A stretch of 11,921 nt of DNA, taken from an uncultured Duncaniella sp. (lineage in GTDB: Bacteria; Bacteroidota; Bacteroidia; Bacteroidales; Muribaculaceae). Of this stretch, positions 7,066-11,921 are shown piece after piece. Position 1 is the first letter of the stretch; the number at the start of each line of letters is the position of its first letter. The notes under the pieces are model-generated. The model worked only from the letters and a program-made list of their open reading frames with translations, was not told the origin of the DNA and did not search any database. The translations under genes and the position numbers were made by a program. The stretch spans positions 1 through 11,921 of the forward strand of contig CAJURI010000070.1 in assembly GCA_910588795.1 (NCBI GenBank), in the 5' to 3' direction.

Positions 7066-7680
7066 TTATCGCAGGTCTACGACACGCACACCCGGATAAC
7101 GGGCAGCATCGAAACGAAAATTGCTTACAGGCAATCGTTTCCCAGTCCTGACACTCTTTATGTTGACCGTCACTTTCTGGCGATTTGACATTGTAAGGAC
7201 AATGCGTGTCGGATAAAGGGTCTTGTCATTTATCGAAATGTCGGCCGATGTGATGTCGCTCTTACGGTCCTTGGCGGTCAGTCGCATTGTGGTGACTCCG
7301 CCCTCCGATCCCATACGGCGGGAAAGGTATGAGGAGGAGAAAGATTTCACAATTGCAAACGGATTGATCTGCTGCACCTCCTCAGCCGTAGGAGCGATCA
7401 CATTCACCTCTCCTATCTGGTCAGAATAGGTCCATTGTGTCTTGCCGTCATACCACGACACCATGCCGGGAGATGATATCGTGAACATGTCACCCTGAAG
7501 CACGAGGACACCTCCGGCCGTATTGCCGTCGGCAGTGACAGTATATGACACGTTAAGGCTCGGCGCGCTCTTGATCTTGGCTGCACACTGCCTGATCAAC
7601 GAAGCATCGTCGGACTGCGCGGCATATATACACACAGCCGAAAGAAGGAATGCCGATATTATAAGTACTTTCCTTATCAT
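7066..7680 (-). CDS. LolA-like outer-membrane lipoprotein carrier protein
   Basis: The 204-residue product begins with a clear Sec signal peptide: basic MIRK, hydrophobic core to about residue 18, probable cleavage after AVCIYAA near residue 21. The mature part fits the LolA/LolB-like fold, a half-barrel that shuttles lipoproteins across the periplasm to the outer membrane. The most telling segments are WYDGKTQWTY (76-85), followed by a typical strand and NPFAIVKSF (106-114), and the C-terminal YPGVRVVDLR (195-204), which I recognise from Bacteroidota LolA-like proteins. Its ATG overlaps the ftsK stop as ATGA, so translation is likely coupled to ftsK. No Lol ABC transporter genes (lolCDE) are nearby. 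A more general outer-membrane lipoprotein-sorting role is possible. Confidence 0.85.
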   Translation of the reverse strand: MIRKVLIISAFLLSAVCIYAAQSDDASLIRQCAAKIKSAPSLNVSYTVTADGNTAGGVLVLQGDMFTISSPGMVSWYDGKTQWTYSDQIGEVNVIAPTAEEVQQINPFAIVKSFSSSYLSRRMGSEGGVTTMRLTAKDRKSDITSADISINDKTLYPTRIVLTMSNRQKVTVNIKSVRTGKRLPVSNFRFDAARYPGVRVVDLR

Positions 7681-10505
7681 GACGCCTTGTTTTCAAGAAT
7701 TCGTTCGAGTGTCAGAGAATCGACAAGCACCTGCCGGGGCTTGCCTCCCTGAGAAGGTCCGACAATACCGGCCGCCTCCATCTGATCCATGATCTTGCCA
7801 GCACGGTTATAGCCGATGGAGTAGCGACGCTGCAGCGATGACGTGGACGCGACTCCGCTCGACACCACCAGACGGGCACACTCGTCAAAAAGCGGATCAC
7901 GGTCACCCAGCGATGCCACACTGCCGCTGTCATCGCTCTCCGGGACATACTCCGGGAGCTCATAGGCATGGTCATATCCCACCTGCCTGTCAATGAAATC
8001 ACACACCGCAGTGACCTCGGGAGTGTCAATGAAGGCACACTGCACACGGTCGATCTTTCCGTTATTGCTGAACAGCATGTCGCCACGACCAATAAGCTGA
8101 TTGGCACCGGGACGGTCGATAATGGTACGCGAGTCCACCATCTGGAACACCCTGAATGCTATACGTCCGGGGAAATTCGCCTTTATGACACCAGTTATGA
8201 CATTTGTCGACGGACGCTGTGTGGCAAGGATCATATGTATGCCAACGGCACGCGCCATCTGGGCTATACGTGCTATCGGTGTCTCGACCTCCTTTCCTGC
8301 AGTGATAATCAGGTCAGCAAACTCATCGACTATCACTACTATATAAGGTAGGTAGCGGTGTCCCCGCTCCGGATTCAGCGCATGACGCACAAAACGCTCA
8401 TTGTACTCCTTTACATTCCTCATCTGTGCATCCTTCAGAAGCGCGTAACGATTCTCCATCTCTATGCACAGCGATTTGAGCGTGGCCACCACTTTCTGCG
8501 GATCAGTAATGATGGCATCCTCCTCGTCGGGAAGTTTGGCCAGATAATGACGCTCAAGCTTGGCATACAGACTGAATTCCACCTTCTTGGGGTCAATCAT
8601 CACAAACTTAAGTTCCGACGGATGTTTCTTATATAACAAAGATGCGATTATAGCGTTAAGGCCCACAGACTTACCCATACCTGTAGCTCCCGCGACAAGC
8701 AGGTGGGGCATCTTCGTGAGGTCGGCCATATACACATCATTCGACACCGTGCGTCCTATGGCCATAGGGAGCTCCATGGTGCTGTTGCGGAACTTCTCGC
8801 TTTCAAGCACCGAGCGCATCGACACCGTCTGAGGGTCCTTGTTAGGCACCTCTATGCCTATAGTGCCTTTGCCGGGTATGGGAGCTATGATACGTATGCC
8901 CAGGGCCGCGAGGCTTAGTGCTATATCATCCTCCAGATTCTTAATTTTTGCTATCCTCACGCCCTCGGCCGGTATTATTTCATAAAGCGTCACCGTAGGG
9001 CCTACGGTAGCCTTGATATTCGATATAGCTATACCATAATCGCTGAGGGTCTTCGTGATGCGGGCATTGTTCTCCTCCATCTCCTCTGCGTCAACACTCT
9101 GACGCGACACCACATTGTTAAGGAGCTCGAGTGTGGGGAACTCAAATCTTGACAGATCGGCACGCGGATCATACAGCGGACGGTCACGCGGATCGACTGC
9201 TGACGGATCACCTTTTTCGGATGTATCAACCGAGTCATCCTCGGTCGTATCAATTGGGGAATCCTCAATTGGGGAATCATTGAAAAGCGGCCCTATAGGC
9301 TCGTCCATGACTTCATATTCCTCGCTCTCAATGGGCTCCTCATCTTCGTCCAACTCCTCGTCATCTCCGAAGTTTTCACATTCGGTCTCTTCCTCTATAT
9401 CACTATTGCCGTCTGAAAAAAGCGGCGGGATCTTAGAGCTTTCCTCTTTTGGCGAGGCATTCATCTCAGGTGCAGAGAGTTTGTCATCAGCCGTGCGTTT
9501 GTCATCAGCCGTGCGTTTGCCATCAGCCGGATGTACGTTATCACATGCCCCTCTCAGACTTTCACTTTCAGTCTTCTCCTTCTCAACACCGAGGCCCTCC
9601 GTACGATTCTTTTCAGCGCGCTCTCTTTCGGCACGCTCCCTTTCCTCCCGTTCACGTGCAAGACGTTCCATCTCCAAAGCCTTGACACGTTCAGCCTCAG
9701 CACGACGCGCTTCCCTGCGTGCACGACGCTCAGCCTGACGCCGGCGATAACCGTCTATACCGGATCCGGCCACGGCCGCCACACGTTTCAGCTCATTAAG
9801 GTACAGAAGTGCCACCATGGATCCGAGAATCAGACTCACAGTCAAAGCACCGACGAAACCGGTGTAAGCCATCAGACGCTGATTGATAATCTGACCGTGC
9901 ATGCCGCCGAGATATACGGGAGTAGCGATCTCATAATTCACAAGGCCGAGTATCACCGACAGGGCCACTGTAAACAGCAGGCACCTCATAGTCATACCCC
10001 AGAAACCGGGACGGTAAACACCTATCATGGACAGTCCGCAGGCTCCCATGTAGAATATAAGTATGAACGAACCTATGCCCAGCCAATCATACACAAGGGT
10101 ATGGGCAAGCGTAGCACCAAATTTTCGCCCGGCATTCTCGTACATATCAAGCGCAACTTCTCCGTTAAGCACCGCACTCTGGTCAGAGCCTATGGTGAAA
10201 AAGTAAGAGCAGCACACCACAAACGCATATGCAGCAAAGAAAAACAGGATTATACCGAGAAATTTAAACAGCCTGAGGCTATGGATTTTATCCAGCACGG
10301 ACATAAATGACGATTTTGCCACGGCATGATCATTACCGGCAGCAGGTGTCTGCACCTCATCCGATACATGCATAGACGATGGCTCAGATTGCCGTTCCGC
10401 CGACGTCTCATTACCGGAAATCTGAGCGTTAAGCATCTCTTCAGGGTCAAATGAGCCACTGTCGGTGTAGGATGATTCATCTATGGGTGAATAGGATCTG
10501 GACAT
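7677..10505 (-). CDS. ftsK: DNA translocase FtsK
   Basis: FtsK is the septum-anchored hexameric motor that pumps the chromosome terminus into daughter cells and activates XerCD recombination. The 942 residues fall into four parts. An N-terminal membrane domain has about four helices (roughly 80-103, 131-161, 172-190, 213-236). A long charged linker (about 240-455) starts with an Arg/Glu/Ala helix (253-300) and continues as an acidic low-complexity tract with short tandem repeats. The RecA-like motor has Walker A GATGMGKS (606-613) and Walker B IVVIVDEFADL (722-732), followed by ATQRPSTNVITGVIKANFPGR (761-781 region). A C-terminal winged-helix gamma domain covers about 866-938 and includes GYNRAGKIMDQMEAAGIVGP. 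Gamma reads polar chromosome sequences. It heads the ftsK-lolA-trxB-GNAT operon behind a consensus promoter. Confidence 0.97.
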   Translation of the reverse strand: MSRSYSPIDESSYTDSGSFDPEEMLNAQISGNETSAERQSEPSSMHVSDEVQTPAAGNDHAVAKSSFMSVLDKIHSLRLFKFLGIILFFFAAYAFVVCCSYFFTIGSDQSAVLNGEVALDMYENAGRKFGATLAHTLVYDWLGIGSFILIFYMGACGLSMIGVYRPGFWGMTMRCLLFTVALSVILGLVNYEIATPVYLGGMHGQIINQRLMAYTGFVGALTVSLILGSMVALLYLNELKRVAAVAGSGIDGYRRRQAERRARREARRAEAERVKALEMERLAREREERERAERERAEKNRTEGLGVEKEKTESESLRGACDNVHPADGKRTADDKRTADDKLSAPEMNASPKEESSKIPPLFSDGNSDIEEETECENFGDDEELDEDEEPIESEEYEVMDEPIGPLFNDSPIEDSPIDTTEDDSVDTSEKGDPSAVDPRDRPLYDPRADLSRFEFPTLELLNNVVSRQSVDAEEMEENNARITKTLSDYGIAISNIKATVGPTVTLYEIIPAEGVRIAKIKNLEDDIALSLAALGIRIIAPIPGKGTIGIEVPNKDPQTVSMRSVLESEKFRNSTMELPMAIGRTVSNDVYMADLTKMPHLLVAGATGMGKSVGLNAIIASLLYKKHPSELKFVMIDPKKVEFSLYAKLERHYLAKLPDEEDAIITDPQKVVATLKSLCIEMENRYALLKDAQMRNVKEYNERFVRHALNPERGHRYLPYIVVIVDEFADLIITAGKEVETPIARIAQMARAVGIHMILATQRPSTNVITGVIKANFPGRIAFRVFQMVDSRTIIDRPGANQLIGRGDMLFSNNGKIDRVQCAFIDTPEVTAVCDFIDRQVGYDHAYELPEYVPESDDSGSVASLGDRDPLFDECARLVVSSGVASTSSLQRRYSIGYNRAGKIMDQMEAAGIVGPSQGGKPRQVLVDSLTLERILENKAS
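9250..9279. repeat. 15-bp tandem duplication in the ftsK linker
   Basis: Two adjacent 15-bp units differ only at their last base (9250-9264 and 9265-9279). Read on the minus strand they encode DSPIE-DSPID (FtsK residues 410-419) in the acidic disordered linker. The near-identity at DNA level points to a recent slippage duplication. Confidence 0.8.
9483..9530. repeat. 18-bp tandem repeat (about 2.7 copies) in the ftsK linker
   Basis: Units 9483-9500 and 9501-9518 are identical 18-mers, and 9519-9530 is a diverged partial copy. On the minus strand they encode a six-residue repeat of the type TADDKR (FtsK residues about 326-341). The unit length is a multiple of three, so copy-number change would keep the frame. 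Confidence 0.85.
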
Positions 10506-10522
10506 ATCTTGGTCTATGGTGT

Positions 10523-10553
10523 TTTGAAAAGCAAAATTAGTAATTTAGATTTG
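10523..10553 (+). promoter_or_regulatory. Putative flavodoxin promoter, interlocked with the ftsK promoter
   Basis: On the plus strand TTTG (10523-10526), a 19-nt spacer and TAGATTTG (10546-10553) fit TTTG-N19-21-TAnnTTTG. Each -7 box lies inside the other promoter's spacer. A start near 10558 would give the flavodoxin mRNA a leader of about 130 nt. No better plus-strand match is visible closer to the gene. Confidence 0.5.
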
Positions 10554-10563
10554 CAAATTCAAA
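10532..10563 (-). promoter_or_regulatory. Promoter of the ftsK operon
   Basis: On the minus strand TTTG (10563-10560), a 20-nt spacer and TAATTTTG (10539-10532) match the Bacteroidota consensus exactly. The ftsK ATG (10505) is 26 nt past the element, giving a leader of about 20 nt. The spacer includes the perfect palindrome ATTTGCAAAT (10549-10558). Confidence 0.75.
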
Positions 10564-10625
10564 CTTTTGGAGAATATTATTTTTCGTCACGCCCAATGAG
10601 ACAGGAAACTCGCGGCACAATTGTC

Positions 10626-10671
10626 AGGTGATGAACATCATGACCTCCTAAGATGTTATGTATGATAACAT
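10626..10671 (+). promoter_or_regulatory. Structured segment ahead of the flavodoxin gene
   Basis: Two dyads lie side by side. TGATG-AA-CATCA (10629-10640) is flanked by AGG and CCT that could extend a bulged hairpin (10626-10646). Then ATGTTAT-N5-ATAACAT (10653-10671) is a perfect 7-bp-arm palindrome ending 17 nt before the start codon. They could be a protein-binding site, or weak hairpins in the mRNA leader. No known regulator motif is recognised. Confidence 0.35.
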
Positions 10672-10688
10672 AATATATACTATTAATC

Positions 10689-11192
10689 ATGAAAAAGATA
10701 GGAATTTTTTACGGCTCGACTACCGGTACCACTAAAGAGATAGCACACAAGATAGCCGAAAACCTTGGTGTAGCCGACACCGACATATACGACACCGCGT
10801 CCACTCCGCCCTCACAGACCGCCCCGTACGATGTTCTTATACTCGGGGCAAGCACATGGGGGGCAGGCGACCTGCAGGAAGACATGGACACATTCCTTGA
10901 CGGATTGCAGTCAATAGACCTGAGCAACAAGATGGTGGCAATATTCGGATGTGGCGACGAGTCTATGAGCGACACTTTCTGCAATTCCGTAGGAGAGATC
11001 TATCATCGACTGCATGACACACATGCGGAGTTCTTCGCACCGTTCAAAAATGACGGATATACATACGATCATTCCGACAGCGATGTCAACGGCATGATCG
11101 TGGGACTATGCATCGACAATGTGAACCATCCTGAAGAGACTGACGCGAGGATAAAGGAATGGTGTGCGGACATTAAACAGGAAATTTGTTAA
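10689..11192 (+). CDS. fldA: Long-chain flavodoxin
   Basis: Flavodoxin is a small cytosolic FMN electron carrier that can replace ferredoxin, typically under iron limitation. The 167-residue length, and the inserted segment around 118-138 (FKNDGYTYDHSDSDVNGMIVGL region), identify the long-chain class. The FMN phosphate loop is GSTTGTT (9-15), the first isoalloxazine-flanking loop is STWGAGDLQEDM (55-66, with Trp57), and the second is GCGDESMSDTFC (87-98). This second loop lacks the common Tyr of DQxxY seen in proteobacterial flavodoxins. The ATG at 10689 sits in an A/T-rich context without a Shine-Dalgarno sequence. It diverges from ftsK, and rpmH follows 90 nt downstream with its own promoter. 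Confidence 0.95.
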   Translation: MKKIGIFYGSTTGTTKEIAHKIAENLGVADTDIYDTASTPPSQTAPYDVLILGASTWGAGDLQEDMDTFLDGLQSIDLSNKMVAIFGCGDESMSDTFCNSVGEIYHRLHDTHAEFFAPFKNDGYTYDHSDSDVNGMIVGLCIDNVNHPEETDARIKEWCADIKQEIC

Positions 11193-11208
11193 GAAACGTG
11201 AAACACAC

Positions 11209-11239
11209 TTGCCTTTGTGGGATTTTTTGCTTAAATTTG
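11209..11239 (+). promoter_or_regulatory. Promoter of rpmH
   Basis: TTG (11209-11211), a 20-nt spacer and TAAATTTG (11232-11239) fit the Bacteroidota promoter consensus, with the -33 box reading CTTG instead of TTTG. The rpmH ATG is 43 nt past the -7 element. The leader is A-rich just before the gene, as is common for highly translated Bacteroidota genes. Confidence 0.65.
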
Positions 11240-11282
11240 CACCTCAAAATGTGGAATAACAAAAAATAAACCATATACGGCA

Positions 11283-11438
11283 ATGAAAAGAACATTTCAA
11301 CCTTCTAACAGAAAGAGAGTTAACAAGCACGGTTTCCGTGCCCGCATGGCTACACCCGATGGACGCAAGGTGCTTGCACGCCGTCGCGCCAAAGGTCGTC
11401 TCCGCCTCACAGTATCAAGCTCTATAGCAAGCAAGTAA
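11283..11438 (+). CDS. rpmH: 50S ribosomal protein L34
   Basis: The frame from ATG 11283 to TAA 11436-11438 encodes 51 residues, MKRTFQPSNRKRVNKHGFRA and onward through RMATPDGRKVLARRRAKGR to SIASK. That is the complete L34 signature (KRTFQPS...HGFRARM.T..GR.VL..RR.KGR). L34 is a small basic protein of the large ribosomal subunit. The usual neighbours rnpA and dnaA are absent here, so the gene stands alone between the flavodoxin gene and a strong terminator. Confidence 0.97.
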   Translation: MKRTFQPSNRKRVNKHGFRARMATPDGRKVLARRRAKGRLRLTVSSSIASK

Positions 11439-11521
11439 TCCCGGCGGGATTGCAGCTTCAGCCAATGTAGCGCATGAAGATGTAGCAAAAGCCTGAAACC
11501 GGCACTTGACTGCTACAAGAT

Positions 11522-11588
11522 AAACAGAAGATATCCATTGTCACAACAACGCGCCACCGCGCATGACAATGGATATCTTCTGTTTTTT
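11522..11588 (+). terminator. Long-stem intrinsic terminator after rpmH
   Basis: Perfectly complementary 22-nt arms (11522-11543 and 11564-11585) enclose a 20-nt loop that itself contains a GCGC/GCGC mini-stem (11551-11554 with 11559-11562). The right arm runs into six T residues (11583-11588), giving a plus-strand terminator about 85 nt after the rpmH stop. On the minus strand the hairpin is followed by a weaker T-rich tract, so it might also catch rpsO transcripts. Between 11439 and 11521 I see only a tiny TCCC-GGC-GGGA hairpin right after the stop codon and no gene. Confidence 0.85.
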
Positions 11589-11600
11589 ATTATATAACGT

Positions 11601-11638
11601 CAGCCGGCTGTCAAAGACTGAGTCTTGACAGCCGGCTG
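11601..11638. repeat. Nested palindrome between rpmH and rpsO
   Basis: Arms 11601-11619 and 11621-11638 are inverted copies of each other, with one extra A in the left arm and almost no loop. Each arm starts or ends with CAGCCGGCTG, which is itself a perfect 10-bp palindrome, so the same decamer occurs as both a direct and an inverted repeat. It may act as the hairpin of an rpsO terminator, but no T run follows on either strand. Confidence 0.7.
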
Positions 11639-11681
11639 TGGTAATCTTCAAGCAATCACACCGGACAATGCCGGGCAATGA

Positions 11682-11921
11682 TTACTTTCTGATACCGAGC
11701 TCCTTCTGGGCGATGATGGCACGGTAGCGGTTGATGTCCTTGCGGATCAGGTAGTCGAGAAGACGACGACGCTTACCTACCAGAGCCTTAAGTGCTCGAG
11801 CGGTCGTATAATCTTTGTGATTTGACCGAAGGTGCTCGGTCAAATGAGCTATACGGACAGAGAATAATGCAATCTGTGCTTCAGGCGAGCCAGTGTCAGT
11901 CTTACCCTTACCGTACTTCTC
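11682..11921 (-). CDS. rpsO: 30S ribosomal protein S15 (5' end outside the window)
   Basis: The minus-strand frame from the window edge to TAA (11684-11682) encodes 79 residues beginning EKYGKGKTDTGSPEAQIALF and ending AQKELGIRK. Diagnostic S15 segments are TDTGSPEAQIALFSVRIAHLTEHL, HKDYTTARALKALVGKRRRLLDYL and DINRYRAII. S15 binds 16S rRNA early in small-subunit assembly. Compared with the usual ~89-residue protein, about 10-12 N-terminal residues are missing off the right edge. It converges with rpmH across a 243-bp region holding two large inverted repeats. Confidence 0.97.
   Translation of the reverse strand, partial: EKYGKGKTDTGSPEAQIALFSVRIAHLTEHLRSNHKDYTTARALKALVGKRRRLLDYLIRKDINRYRAIIAQKELGIRK

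Noticed and set aside
9115..9738. Long plus-strand open frame, Ser-rich, opposite the ftsK linker
   Set aside because: It is the antisense of a low-complexity acidic/Arg tract, has no recognisable domain and no promoter; a shadow frame.
11204..11228. CACA/TGTG mini-hairpin followed by six T residues after the flavodoxin gene
   Set aside because: The stem is only four base pairs and overlaps the rpmH promoter; too weak to call a terminator.
11654..11683. Imperfect hairpin (AATCA...TGATT with CCGG inside) overlapping the rpsO stop codon
   Set aside because: The internal loops are large and no T run follows on the minus strand; likely chance.
1..11921. Search for CRISPR arrays, insertion sequences, phage genes, toxin-antitoxin pairs and rRNA or tRNA genes
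   Set aside because: No regularly spaced repeats, transposase motifs, or RNA-gene signatures were seen; every long frame is explained by a housekeeping gene or its shadow.

Overview
The window is a stretch of ordinary chromosomal housekeeping genes from a member of the Bacteroidota. Bacteroidales is most likely, and by protein flavour and roughly even G+C perhaps the Muribaculaceae, but that last step is inference. Three things support Bacteroidota. Intergenic regions carry the TTTG / ~20 nt / TAnnTTTG promoter signature in place of -35/-10 boxes. Start codons lack clear Shine-Dalgarno sequences and sit behind A/T-rich leaders. The RecR, LolA-like, FtsK and flavodoxin proteins also read like Bacteroidales versions.

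Left half, minus strand: panC, panD, ffh, folD and a CapA-family gene are read right to left (4775 down to 124). They look like one operon behind a single good promoter at 4823-4854. panC and panD overlap by one base (TAATG), and folD and capA are 30 nt apart. The operon mixes coenzyme A precursor synthesis, one-carbon folate metabolism, signal-recognition-particle targeting and a cell-surface-type metallophosphatase-like protein. At the far left a plus-strand terminator (95-133) runs into the 3' end of capA and probably serves a gene whose last codons may be bases 1-36.

Middle: recR is the only long plus-strand gene between the two minus-strand operons. It diverges from panC, and its 3' end overlaps the convergent GNAT gene by 45 bp. 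The second minus-strand operon is ftsK, lolA-like, trxB, GNAT acetyltransferase (10505 down to 5491), with ATGA overlaps at the ftsK/lolA and trxB/GNAT joints.

Right end: a long-chain flavodoxin gene and rpmH (ribosomal protein L34) lie on the plus strand. They are followed by a very long-stemmed terminator and a second nested palindrome, then rpsO (S15) on the minus strand, cut by the window edge.

I see no mobile element, CRISPR, phage, defence or biosynthetic cluster, and no evidence of a new multi-gene system. The points worth a second look are regulatory: interlocked divergent promoters between ftsK and the flavodoxin gene, a perfect dyad filling the panC promoter spacer, a recR promoter element abutting its start codon, a structured flavodoxin leader, a nested palindrome between rpmH and rpsO, and repeat tracts in the FtsK linker.
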